From contig JAEUPL010000027.1 in the NCBI GenBank assembly GCA_016790165.1, positions 21,985 through 85,984 of the forward strand: a stretch of 64,000 nucleotides of DNA. The letters run 5' to 3'. The translations under genes were made by a program, and so were the position numbers. The stretch's first letter is position 1, and the number at the start of each line of letters is the position of its first letter. The notes under the pieces are model-generated. The model searched no databases and was not told the DNA's origin. It saw only the letters and a list, made by a program, of their open reading frames with translations. This stretch comes from Burkholderiales bacterium. Its GTDB lineage: Bacteria; Pseudomonadota; Gammaproteobacteria; Burkholderiales; Casimicrobiaceae. Shown piece by piece: positions 20,809 through 29,933 of this stretch.

Positions 20809-22272
20809 ATGACGACACGACGTTCTCTCGGACTGGCCGCAACGGCCACTTTGGTCACCGCAGTATTGACTGCCTGCTCGGGCGGCGGCGATGTGGCCAG
20901 CGGCCCGGCGATTGACCTCGGGCCCGCCCGCGGCTCGCTGGTCGCCAACCCGCCGGTCACGCTTGCCAGCATGCCGTCCGCAGCGGATGTGACGGCTGCC
21001 TTTTCTGCCAGCGCCAGTGGTCGCTCATTGCTCGCGCTGGCTGGCACACCGAAGTGCGGCGTGAACTTCCACTACATGGAGTACAACACCGTCGGCGCCA
21101 AGGGCGAAGCAACCAACGCCACCGGCGGCATCATGGTCCCGCAGGGCACCGACGCAGCGTGCACCGGCGCCCGCCCTGTGCTGCTCTACGCGCATGGCAC
21201 CACGGTCGACAAGGCCTACAACAACGCAAGCCCGAGCAGCGGCGAAGGCAGCCTGCTCGCGGCTGTATATGCGGCCCAGGGCTTCATCGTCGTGACCTCG
21301 AACTTCGCCGGCTACGACGCCTCGCGCCTGCCCTATCACCCCTACCTCAACGCCGAGCAGCAATCCAACGACATGGTGGATGCCATGCGCGCGGCGCGCG
21401 CCGCGTTCCCGAAAATCGGCGCCACTGCGTCGGACAAACTGTTCCTCTCGGGCTACTCGCAGGGCGGGCACGTGTCGATGGCGACCCACAAGGCGATGCA
21501 ATCCACCTACGCCAATGAGTTCAAGGTAACGGCATCGGGCAACATGTCTGGCCCCTACTCGATGACCAACACCGTAAGAACGGTGTTCGGGGGTGGCGTC
21601 AATGCGGGTGCAACGATCTTTGCGCCGCTGCTGTTCACCAGCTGGCAGCAGTCCTACGGCAACCTCTACTCATCGCCCTCCGATGTGTACGAGTCGCCCT
21701 ACGCGTCCTACGTCGAGACGCTGCTGCCCGGCGCACAATCCATCACCCAGCTCTACACCACGGGCAAGCTGCCGACCAAACTGTTCGCCACGGGTGCGCT
21801 GGTGACCGGTGACCCGTCGATGGACGCCCTGTTCGCCAACGGCATCGGGACGCCGAACCTGATCAAGCAAAGCTACCGCACGGCCGTGTTGTCGACCCCC
21901 ACTCACCCGGTCTGGGCCGCCGCCGCGAAAAACGATTTGCTGAGCTGGACACCGGCACGCCCGGTCGCCTTGTGCTTCGGCGCGCAGGATCCGACCGTGT
22001 TCGCCACGAACTCGTCGGACGCCGCCACTTACTTCGCCAGCAAGGGCGCGAGCGCGCTGGTCAAGACGATGAATCTCGAGGATTCAGCCTCGGTTGGCCC
22101 AACGCTTGCCGGCGCGTTCGCCGCGGCCAAGGCGGCCGCAGCGGCCGATCCATCGCTCGGTGCGTCGCCAGCGGAACGCGTGCTGAGCAGCTACCACGGC
22201 AGCCTCGTGCCACCGTTCTGCAACATCGCCGTACGCTCGTACTTCCAGGGCGTGCTGGCGGCCGGGCTGTAA
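20809..22272 (+). CDS. Alpha/beta hydrolase (secreted lipase/esterase-like lipoprotein)
   Basis: A 487-residue lipoprotein precursor with lipobox LTAC at about residues 21-24. The hydrolase fold shows the oxyanion strand LLYAHGTTVDK, the nucleophile elbow LFLSGYSQGGH, and a late Asp region CFGAQDPTVFA followed by a C-terminal SSYHGSLVPPF block that could supply the His. It resembles bacterial secretory lipases (LIP family), but the substrate is unknown. The ATG at 20809 has a strong GGAGG 6 nt upstream. Its position near the 3HB-oligomer hydrolase and fadH fits a lipid or ester degradation theme, though each seems separately transcribed. Confidence 0.8.
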   Translation: MTTRRSLGLAATATLVTAVLTACSGGGDVASGPAIDLGPARGSLVANPPVTLASMPSAADVTAAFSASASGRSLLALAGTPKCGVNFHYMEYNTVGAKGEATNATGGIMVPQGTDAACTGARPVLLYAHGTTVDKAYNNASPSSGEGSLLAAVYAAQGFIVVTSNFAGYDASRLPYHPYLNAEQQSNDMVDAMRAARAAFPKIGATASDKLFLSGYSQGGHVSMATHKAMQSTYANEFKVTASGNMSGPYSMTNTVRTVFGGGVNAGATIFAPLLFTSWQQSYGNLYSSPSDVYESPYASYVETLLPGAQSITQLYTTGKLPTKLFATGALVTGDPSMDALFANGIGTPNLIKQSYRTAVLSTPTHPVWAAAAKNDLLSWTPARPVALCFGAQDPTVFATNSSDAATYFASKGASALVKTMNLEDSASVGPTLAGAFAAAKAAAAADPSLGASPAERVLSSYHGSLVPPFCNIAVRSYFQGVLAAGL

Positions 22273-22330
22273 CACCAGACGTTCGCGACCGCCGGGGCGA
22301 GTTACAGCTTTTCGGCGCTATCGACGCTTC

Positions 22331-22353
22331 AACGGGCCTTCGGGCCCGTTTTT
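22331..22353 (+). terminator. Rho-independent terminator after the alpha/beta hydrolase
   Basis: An 8-bp stem (22331-22338 with 22343-22350) with the stable TTCG tetraloop is followed by TTTG. It lies 58 bp past the hydrolase stop. Confidence 0.85.
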
Positions 22354-22386
22354 GTTGACTATCGACTACGCATAAAATCGGCCAGA

Positions 22387-22407
22387 AACGACCGCCAGCC
22401 GGTCGTT
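22387..22407. promoter_or_regulatory. Perfect palindrome AACGACCG-N5-CGGTCGTT
   Basis: Two 8-bp perfect arms are separated by 5 bp, in the convergent gap between the hydrolase terminator and the XRE gene. Related copies occur at 11105-11121, 47472-47488 and 47537-47556. The form resembles a dimeric repressor operator, but its position between convergent genes also fits a REP-like repeat. Confidence 0.4.
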
Positions 22408-22453
22408 AGGATACGTAAGCCAGTGGTCGGGGTGGCGGACGACCGCCGCAGCG

Positions 22454-23185
22454 TCAGCGTTTTCGCACCGGCAACCCGCTCACCATTGAAACGGTCCACG
22501 GTCGCAATCCGACCGCGACACCGATGGTTTGCCGATCAGCGGACGGCAGCATGCTGTCGAGTTCGGCAAGTTCGTGCACTTCGTCTGCCAACCGTTCGAG
22601 TTTGCGCTTGAGGACTTCGAAGCTCGCACTCGACAGTTCGCGAAATTCGACCCGGAACATGCCGCCAACCCGATCAAATTCGGGGCTCAAAAATTCGCCC
22701 ACCACCGCCCGTCCGTACGCCGTTTCGATCGGGCCGCGACGCCGCAAGCGCAGATTACGCGCCACTTTCAGCCGTACCTGCTCGTTCGGCAACAGATCGA
22801 GCACACCGATACCGTCGAGTTTGCGCAGCAGGGCGAACACCTGGGCGTGGCTGAGTTCGTACTGCGCCACGATATCGTTGATCTGCCAGCCGTTGTAGGT
22901 GAGGTAGAACACGCCGAGCAACACACGATCCTTCGCCAGCTGCTGCTCCTGCTTGACCGTCAGTTCCTGCGCCCGCGCCTGCTCGCCGCGCGCGAGTTTC
23001 GCGAGTTCGAACACGTCGATTTCCAGCGCCGCACAAATCTGCTCCAGCCGCTCCAGCGTAAACGTCCCCTGCGAGAACAGTCGCTTGACGCTCGCTTCCG
23101 ACAGCGCGATCCGTTGCGCGAGCTCGGCATAGGTGAGACCGCGCGTCTTCAGCACGCGCTTGAGGGTGGAGATCAGAGGGCTCAT
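22454..23185 (-). CDS. XRE-family helix-turn-helix transcriptional regulator
   Basis: A 243-residue regulator. An XRE/Cro HTH domain fills residues 8-62 (TLKRVLKTRGLTYAELAQRI, then LSEASVKRLFSQGTFTLERLEQICAAL). The middle is Gln/Leu-rich and is followed by what looks like a second winged-helix segment (YNGWQINDIVAQYELSHAQVFALLRKLDGIGVLDLLPNEQVRLK, about 97-140). No ligand-binding domain is recognised in the C-terminal third. It is divergent from dusA, with 89 bp between the starts, so it could act on that promoter. The target is unknown. Confidence 0.82.
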   Translation of the reverse strand: MSPLISTLKRVLKTRGLTYAELAQRIALSEASVKRLFSQGTFTLERLEQICAALEIDVFELAKLARGEQARAQELTVKQEQQLAKDRVLLGVFYLTYNGWQINDIVAQYELSHAQVFALLRKLDGIGVLDLLPNEQVRLKVARNLRLRRRGPIETAYGRAVVGEFLSPEFDRVGGMFRVEFRELSSASFEVLKRKLERLADEVHELAELDSMLPSADRQTIGVAVGLRPWTVSMVSGLPVRKR

Positions 23186-23274
23186 CGCAACAGCTTCGCA
23201 AGCGGGATGACCACAATGCTACGCAGTTCGACGCCGCAGCGCACCCGCTTCGCAGCCTGCGAAAATATCGCCCT

Positions 23275-24360
23275 ATGACCTCGCCCCCCACTTGTCCGCC
23301 CGCCAATCCGTGGCGCCTGACCACGGCGCCGATGATGGACTGGACCGACCGCCACTGCCGGGTGCTGTTCCGCCACCTCGCTCCGCACGCGCGGCTCTAC
23401 ACCGAAATGGTGACCACCGGCCCGCTGATTTACGGCGACGCCGAGCAGCATCGCCGTCATCTCCAATTCACTGAGATTGAGCATCCTGTTGCACTGCAAC
23501 TCGGTGGCAGCGAACGCGAGGATCTCGCGCGCGCCGCGAAGCTCGGTGCCGACTACGGCTATGACGAGATCAACTTGAATTGCGGCTGCCCGAGTGAGCG
23601 GGTACAGCGCGGCGCGTTCGGTGCATGCCTCATGGCAGAGCCCGCCCTGGTGGCCGATTGCGTGCGAGCAATGATCGACGCCGTGCCGCCCAGCGTACCG
23701 GTGACGGTAAAGCACCGCATCGGTCTTGACTACGACGAGAGCTATGACTTCGTCCGCGACTTTGTTGGTACGGTCGCTGAGGCGGGTTGCCGGGTATTCA
23801 TCGTGCACGCGCGCAATGCAGTACTGAAAGGACTGAGTCCCAAGGAAAACCGCGAAATACCGCCGCTGCGTTACGACGTCGTTGCGCGTCTGCGCGTGGA
23901 TTTCCCGACGCTTGTATTCGTATTGAATGGCGGCATTACAACGGCGCAGCAATGTGTCGATCTTCTGGACGTCGCTCCCGACGACGCAGATGAGGCCCCG
24001 CATGGCGTGATGTTAGGTCGCGCCGCGTATCACGACAGCTACATGCTTGCGCACGCCGAACGGGCACTATTCGGTACACCGCTGCCGTCTCGCGAACAGA
24101 TCGTCGAGTGCATGATTGGGTACACGGCGCGAGAAATCGCAGCGACGCAGGGAGAACGCTTCCATACGCGCGTGCGCGATGTCGCCCGTCACGTGCTCGG
24201 CCTTTACAGCGGCCAGGTCGGCGGCAAGGCTTGGCGGCGGATGCTGTCCGACGCCCGCCTGCTCAATCACGACGATCCCGAGCTTTTGCGCCGCGCAATG
24301 CCCTACCAGAGCGAATATGACGATCACCGGCAGCCGCTGCTGGATGCCTTGAGCGGCTAG
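23275..24360 (+). CDS. dusA: tRNA-dihydrouridine(20/20a) synthase DusA
   Basis: DusA reduces uridine 20/20a in tRNA D-loops using FMN and NADPH. The 361-residue protein has the Dus signature: LTTAPMMDWTDRHCR (FMN-binding start), LYTEMVTTGPLIYGD specific to DusA, NLNCGCPSERVQRGAFGACLM containing the catalytic Cys, VKHRIGLD, and FIVHARNAVLKGLSPKENREIPPL typical of DusA. The start at 23275 lies 89 bp from the divergent XRE gene. A structured segment with interlocking inverted repeats follows immediately downstream. Confidence 0.95.
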   Translation: MTSPPTCPPANPWRLTTAPMMDWTDRHCRVLFRHLAPHARLYTEMVTTGPLIYGDAEQHRRHLQFTEIEHPVALQLGGSEREDLARAAKLGADYGYDEINLNCGCPSERVQRGAFGACLMAEPALVADCVRAMIDAVPPSVPVTVKHRIGLDYDESYDFVRDFVGTVAEAGCRVFIVHARNAVLKGLSPKENREIPPLRYDVVARLRVDFPTLVFVLNGGITTAQQCVDLLDVAPDDADEAPHGVMLGRAAYHDSYMLAHAERALFGTPLPSREQIVECMIGYTAREIAATQGERFHTRVRDVARHVLGLYSGQVGGKAWRRMLSDARLLNHDDPELLRRAMPYQSEYDDHRQPLLDALSG

Positions 24361-24623
24361 CAGGCCGCTAGGACTCTGCGCGGCAGAAGGAACCGTAGCG
24401 AAAGCGACGAGCAACGAGTGAGTTGTCGCGCACTTTCGTGCGCCGTCGCCGTCGCTACGGCCATCGAAAGTGCGTGGAAAGGAACGCTGACTCGTCTATT
24501 GCAACAGGTTTTCTTCTGCCGCGCCGACGCCTGATATCCCGAGTTAGAAAATCGGGGAGTATGGAGTCGCCCAATGTAAATGCCAGGCAGGGCTTCCAGG
24601 GCAGCCATGGCCGTGTCCATCGC
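24361..24623. other. Intergenic segment with interlocking inverted repeats
   Basis: No credible gene is seen in these 263 bp after dusA. A 17-nt inverted repeat (24393-24409 with 24444-24460, 15 of 17 paired) encloses a loop whose bases 24429-24438 pair perfectly over 10 bp with 24465-24474 outside the stem. The two stems interlock as in an H-type pseudoknot, or would be mutually exclusive. It could be a 3' structure of dusA or an unrecognised RNA. Confidence 0.5.
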
Positions 24624-24705
24624 CCATGATGCCCGACAGTTATCGGAACGCGTAACGGCTAGTTGCGCGTGCGGTCGACGAGCTTATTGGCTTTGATCCA
24701 GGGCA
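24624..24705 (-). repeat. Diverged duplicate of the ilvC 3' end (copy 1)
   Basis: This 82-bp stretch matches 24780-24861 at 77 of 82 positions in the same orientation. On the minus strand it encodes the last 14 residues of Ilv[15 protein letters not shown], without an amino acid change and then a TAG in place of the real gene's TAA. All five differences lie in the stop codon or after it. It sits beyond the ilvC terminator, so it is a gene fragment and is not part of the operon transcript unless there is readthrough. Confidence 0.9.
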
Positions 24706-24716
24706 CTTCGAAGCGT

Positions 24717-24745
24717 AAAAAAAGCAGCCCTGCGGCTGCTTTTTA
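24717..24745. terminator. Bidirectional terminator between dusA and ilvC
   Basis: An 11-bp perfect stem (24719-24729 with 24734-24744, core GCAGCC/GGCTGC) is flanked by A-rich sequence on the left and T-rich sequence on the right, so it can work on both strands. It lies about 70 bp past the ilvC stop. A second 12-bp hairpin (24754-24765 with 24770-24781, one G-T pair) lies between it and ilvC. Confidence 0.85.
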
Positions 24746-24814
24746 GCTTCGGAGGCCAGCGCGCATGCTTGCGCGTTGGCCATGATGCCCGGCAGTTGCC
24801 GGAACGCGCAACGG

Positions 24815-25867
<1,053 letters not shown>

Positions 25868-25880
25868 TCAATGACGGAAG

Positions 25881-25964
25881 AGGACGAAGGACCAATGACG
25901 AAAGAGGCAAAGCAACGCTCCCGTTGCCTCAAGCTTTCGTCACGCGTCACTCGTCATTCGTCCT
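25881..25964. other. Long imperfect hairpin in the ilvH-ilvC gap
   Basis: Three nested stems (25881-25888/25957-25964, 8 bp; 25896-25904/25934-25942, 9 bp; 25904-25910/25924-25930, 7 bp) form an 84-nt imperfect hairpin. The right arm contains short repeats of CGTCA/TGACG type. No U-tract follows, so it looks more like a processing or stability element or an intergenic repeat than a terminator. Confidence 0.5.
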
Positions 25965-25980
25965 GCGCGGCAACGCCGCG

Positions 25981-26472
25981 CTAAATCTTCAAAATGCGTT
26001 CGCCACGCCCGATGCCCGAGGCGCCGGTGCGTACTGTTTCGAGAATGGTGCCAGGTTCGATGGCAGCGATGAATGCGTCGAGTTTGTCACTGTTGCCTGT
26101 CAGCTCAATGGTGTAGCTCTTGTCCGTGACGTCGAGAATCCGCCCGCGAAAAATATCCGCCATTCGCTTCATCTCGTCGCGATCCTTGCCCGACGCGCGA
26201 ACCTTGACCAGCATCAGCTCTCGCTCGATGTGATTCCCCTCGGTGATGTCGACGACTTTCACCACCTCGATGAGCTTGTTCAGCTGCTTGGTAATCTGCT
26301 CGATGATGTCATCTGAACCATGCGTGACGATGGTCATGCGGCTCATGGTCGTGTCTTCGGTGGTGGCTACGGACAGCGAGTCAATGTTGTAGCCGCGCGC
26401 CGAGAACAATCCCACCACACGGGAGAGCGCTCCCGGTTCGTTTTCGAGCAGGATGGAAAGGATGTGTCGCAT
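25981..26472 (-). CDS. ilvH: Acetolactate synthase small (regulatory) subunit
   Basis: This subunit binds the catalytic IlvI subunit and confers valine feedback inhibition. The 163-residue length equals E. coli IlvH. The N-terminal ACT domain is clear: RHILSILLENEPGALSRVVGLFSARGYNIDSL at residues 2-33. The C-terminal domain ends with GTILETVRTGASGIGRGERIL. It starts 1 bp after the ilvI stop, so the two are co-translated. Confidence 0.96.
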   Translation of the reverse strand: MRHILSILLENEPGALSRVVGLFSARGYNIDSLSVATTEDTTMSRMTIVTHGSDDIIEQITKQLNKLIEVVKVVDITEGNHIERELMLVKVRASGKDRDEMKRMADIFRGRILDVTDKSYTIELTGNSDKLDAFIAAIEPGTILETVRTGASGIGRGERILKI

Positions 26473-26473
26473 G

Positions 26474-28186
26474 TTAGAGGTCCTCCGCGAGGATCATTTC
26501 GGTGAGACCCTTTCCGCCCGGCACCATGGGGAACACGTTCTCGGTCTGGTCGGTGATGAAGTCGAGGAAATACAGCTTTTCCTTGTGCTTGAATGCCTCA
26601 CGCAAAGCGCCCTCGACGTCGCCTGGCTTTTCCACCTTGATGCCGTGGTGACCATAGGCTTCGGCCAGCTTCACGAAGTCGGGCAGCGCGTTCATGTAGC
26701 TCTCAGCATGCCGGTTGCCGTAGAAGAACTCCTGCCACTGACGCACCATGCCGAGGTAGCGGTTGTTGAGGTTGATGATCTTGACGGGGATGTGGTATTG
26801 CTTGCAGGTCGAGAGCTCCTGAATGCACATCTGGATGCTGGCCTCGCCGGTGATGCAGGCGACGGTCGCATCCGGATTCGCCAGTTGCACGCCCATTGCG
26901 TAAGGTAGCCCCACACCCATGGTGCCCAAGCCGCCGGAGTTGATCCAGCGGCGCGGCTTGTCAAACTTGTAATACTGCGCGGCCCACATCTGGTGCTGGC
27001 CTACGTCACTGGTGACGATGGCATCGCCACCGGTAATTTCGTAGAGTTTTTCGACAACGAACTGGGGTTTGATCAACTCGTCGGACGCCTTGTACTTCAG
27101 GCAGTTTCTGCTTTGCCATTCCTTGATGCGGGTCCACCAGGCCTTCAGGGCCGCCGCATCAGGGCGCTTGTCGGTTGCCTGCACCTGGGCGATCATTTCG
27201 TCGAGCACGTCCCGCACGTATCCGACAATTGGCACGTCAACCTTCACACGCTTTGAAATCGAAGACGGATCGATGTCAATGTGAATGATCTTTCGACCTT
27301 CTCGGAAGAAGTGACCCGGATTGCCAATCACGCGGTCATCGAAGCGTGCACCTACGGCCAGCAGCACGTCGCAATCCTGCATCGCCTGATTCGCCTCAAA
27401 GGTGCCGTGCATCCCCGGCATGCCGAGGTACTGCGGGTCGGTAGCAGGATACCCGCCGAGCCCCATGAGCGTGTTGGTGACGGGCGCACCCAGCAGCCGC
27501 ACCAGCTTGGTCAGCTGCGGTGCGGCGTCGTTCAGCACCACGCCGCCACCGGTGTAAATCATCGGCCGCTTGGCATCAAGCAGCAGCTGCACGGCTTTCT
27601 TGATTTGGCCGCTGTGGCCCTTGCCAGCGGGGTTATAGCTCCGCATCGAGATCGTTTCCGGATACTCGAACTTGCAGCTGTTGATCGTGACATCTTTCGG
27701 GATGTCGACGAGCACGGGGCCGGGGCGCCCGGTGGAGGCAATATAGAACGCCTTCTTGATGGTAGACGCCAGATCGCGCACGTCTTTCACCAGGAAGTTG
27801 TGCTTCACGCATGGGCGAGTGATGCCGACCGTATCGCACTCCTGAAACGCGTCCTGTCCGATGTACGCCGTCGGCACCTGGCCACTCAGGATGACCATTG
27901 GAATCGAATCCATGTAGGCCGTGGCAATACCGGTCACGGCGTTGGTCACGCCGGGGCCACTGGTCACAAGGCAAACGCCAATCCGCTGCGACGAGCGCGA
28001 ATACGCGTCTGCCGCGTGAACTGCCGCCTGCTCGTGCCGAACGAGCACGTGCTTGAATTTGTCTTGCTTGAATATCTCGTCGTAGATATTGAGCACGGCG
28101 CCGCCGGGATAGCCGAACACAAAGTCGACTTTTTCTTCCGCGAGGCAGCGAACGACGATTTCCGCGCCAGTGATGGTCTGAGACAT
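26474..28186 (-). CDS. ilvI: Acetolactate synthase large (catalytic) subunit
   Basis: A ThDP-dependent enzyme that condenses pyruvate with pyruvate or 2-oxobutyrate, the first common step to valine, leucine and isoleucine. 570 residues: the N-terminal ThDP domain has FGYPGGAVLNIYDEIF and the catalytic Glu in VRHEQAAVHAADAYSR (about residue 50). The central FAD domain includes MGLGGYPATDPQYLGMPGMHG. The C-terminal ThDP motif is CITGEASIQMCIQELSTCKQYHIPVKIINLNN; the motif's usual GDG is replaced by GEA. The start MSQTITG at 28186 has GAGGAAG upstream. No obvious leader peptide rich in branched-chain codons was found ahead of it. Confidence 0.95.
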   Translation of the reverse strand: MSQTITGAEIVVRCLAEEKVDFVFGYPGGAVLNIYDEIFKQDKFKHVLVRHEQAAVHAADAYSRSSQRIGVCLVTSGPGVTNAVTGIATAYMDSIPMVILSGQVPTAYIGQDAFQECDTVGITRPCVKHNFLVKDVRDLASTIKKAFYIASTGRPGPVLVDIPKDVTINSCKFEYPETISMRSYNPAGKGHSGQIKKAVQLLLDAKRPMIYTGGGVVLNDAAPQLTKLVRLLGAPVTNTLMGLGGYPATDPQYLGMPGMHGTFEANQAMQDCDVLLAVGARFDDRVIGNPGHFFREGRKIIHIDIDPSSISKRVKVDVPIVGYVRDVLDEMIAQVQATDKRPDAAALKAWWTRIKEWQSRNCLKYKASDELIKPQFVVEKLYEITGGDAIVTSDVGQHQMWAAQYYKFDKPRRWINSGGLGTMGVGLPYAMGVQLANPDATVACITGEASIQMCIQELSTCKQYHIPVKIINLNNRYLGMVRQWQEFFYGNRHAESYMNALPDFVKLAEAYGHHGIKVEKPGDVEGALREAFKHKEKLYFLDFITDQTENVFPMVPGGKGLTEMILAEDL

Positions 28187-28448
28187 GTCTTCCTCAAGAG
28201 TTTGCAAAGATTTGCATTCAGCCGAACGTCGACGGGTATTGACGCGCAGCCCCTGAGGGCAAAGAAAAACTGGGTAATCACGGCCTCGCGCACGCTTTGC
28301 ACAGGCAGGCAACCAAAGCTTGTGGCCGGCGCCTCACCCGTGTGCCCTCGATCCGCTCAACATGAGCCAATCAAAACGCCACGGTATCCGAACAACGAAG
28401 TATACGAGAAATTGCTGCGGCGCGACAATCGCAAGCGCGGCGCCTGCG

Positions 28449-29933
28449 TCAGGGCATCTGGTCCATCCACACGAATGTCGCAATGCTCTCGCGCGGTAAC
28501 GTGTGACGCATCGTACGGCCCCCTTGTTGCACCGAGAAACTGCGCGGCTCCGACGCAGAGTTGCAGACTATCAACGCAATCGCACCATCAACGTTCCGGA
28601 AAGCAACCGTTTCCAGGCCATCGATAGCCGCTGTGGACTCGATCCGCCGGGCTCCGGGGCGAACGAATTTGCTGGCGTGTCCCAGGGCGTAATACTCCAA
28701 GTTTCGCGTCACCTCACCGGTCACCGAATTCACCGTCACCACGCCGCGGCAGTCCTTGCAACCACCGAGATGCGGGCCGAACTTTTCGTCGAGCACCAGA
28801 TTCCACATCAGTACGCCGCGTGCCCAGCCTCGAGTAGTGCCAATCACGATATTACGCACCATCCACGGGAGCGTTTCCGGCCAGTGTGTCTTCCACTCTC
28901 CGCCCGAGCATTCAGTGAACCAGGTGTCCTTGTCGGGGTGCATGTCGCGCACGCCGGTTTGAATCTGCACGTACCCGGCGTAGCAGTGCCAACCGATCCC
29001 GCTGACGTACTTGCGGGCGAGCGGGTTGGCAAGCACCTCCAGCGGAGCATGCGGTTCGTCCCAGTTATGATCCCACTCGATGATTTGGGTTTTCATGCCG
29101 CGCGCTGCGAGCATCGGCCCAAGATGTTCGCCCACGATCTCGGCACGGGCACGCGAGCGAATGCGCATGCCGGGATAGTCCTTGGGCTCGAAATGGGGTT
29201 CGTTCTGCAGCGTTAGCGCAAAGATGGGCACGCCCTCCGCGGCATACGCATCGACATAGCGAATCAGATAGCGTGAAAAGACATCGTAGCGATCACTTCG
29301 CAGTTCGCCCTGATACAGGTGCGCGTTGGTCTTCATCCACGCCGGCGCACTCCAGGGTGAAGCCATCACCTGAAGTTGCGGATTCATTGCCAAAGCGCGC
29401 TTGATGGTCGGCAGCACGTCGGCGCGATTCGCATCAATCGAAAAGTGGGCGAGGGGCAAATCGGTCTCGCCCTCAGGACGATCGTTGAGCGTGTAGTGAT
29501 GACGGGAGAAATCCGATGCACCGATGGTCAAGCGCGTCAAGTCGAAACCGACACCTCCGCCTTCACGCGTGAAGAGTTCTTTCATCAACGCTTCACGCGC
29601 CTCGGACTTCATCTGTTGCAATAGCCACGCCGACGAGTCTGTTAACGATGCGCCGAATCCGACCATCGACTGATAGCGCTTCGTGGCGTCTACCTCGATG
29701 TTTAGCGGCAACGGTCGCCCTGCGCCCAGTGGCGCGGCAGCCTGCTCGGCCAAGAGGTGCGACTGGTTGCCAGTCGTCAGCCACACCAAAACGGGGATGT
29801 CCCCTTGCACCGCACCGGATTGCGTCGTCGGTGTGAGCGTGCTACAAGCGCCGAGCAAACCGATGACGAGCGTGCCAACGCCGATGCGAGCATATGCGCA
29901 CAGGTGCAGCGGCGGAAGAAACCCGAGCTTCAC
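28449..29933 (-). CDS. Glycoside hydrolase family 30 (glucosylceramidase / beta-1,6-glucanase type) lipoprotein
   Basis: A retaining beta-glycosidase, 494 residues, exported as a lipoprotein (lipobox LGAC, Cys30). The GH30 TIM barrel shows GFGASLTDSSAWLL, ASPWSAPAWMKTN, the acid/base Glu245 in LTLQNEPHFEP and the nucleophile Glu341 in WFTECSGGEW. A beta-sandwich domain closes the protein. GH30 members act on glucosylceramide, beta-1,6-glucan or related beta-glucosides; with GH3/GH1/GH5-like neighbours, glucan is favoured by context. It starts with GTG in a GTGA overlap with the preceding gene, so it is translationally coupled to it and is the last gene of the sugar locus on this strand. Confidence 0.9.
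   Translation of the reverse strand: MKLGFLPPLHLCAYARIGVGTLVIGLLGACSTLTPTTQSGAVQGDIPVLVWLTTGNQSHLLAEQAAAPLGAGRPLPLNIEVDATKRYQSMVGFGASLTDSSAWLLQQMKSEAREALMKELFTREGGGVGFDLTRLTIGASDFSRHHYTLNDRPEGETDLPLAHFSIDANRADVLPTIKRALAMNPQLQVMASPWSAPAWMKTNAHLYQGELRSDRYDVFSRYLIRYVDAYAAEGVPIFALTLQNEPHFEPKDYPGMRIRSRARAEIVGEHLGPMLAARGMKTQIIEWDHNWDEPHAPLEVLANPLARKYVSGIGWHCYAGYVQIQTGVRDMHPDKDTWFTECSGGEWKTHWPETLPWMVRNIVIGTTRGWARGVLMWNLVLDEKFGPHLGGCKDCRGVVTVNSVTGEVTRNLEYYALGHASKFVRPGARRIESTAAIDGLETVAFRNVDGAIALIVCNSASEPRSFSVQQGGRTMRHTLPRESIATFVWMDQMP

Noticed and set aside
24357-24620. A possible 87-residue protein between dusA and ilvC
   Set aside because: The sequence is low in conserved character, spans the interlocking inverted repeats and has no ribosome site.
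28187-28448. An attenuator leader peptide before ilvI
   Set aside because: No short frame rich in Ile, Val or Leu codons followed by a terminator-type hairpin was found in this gap.
27281-28627. A 448-codon open frame antisense to ilvI
   Set aside because: It is the complement of conserved acetolactate synthase sequence and has no protein-like motifs.
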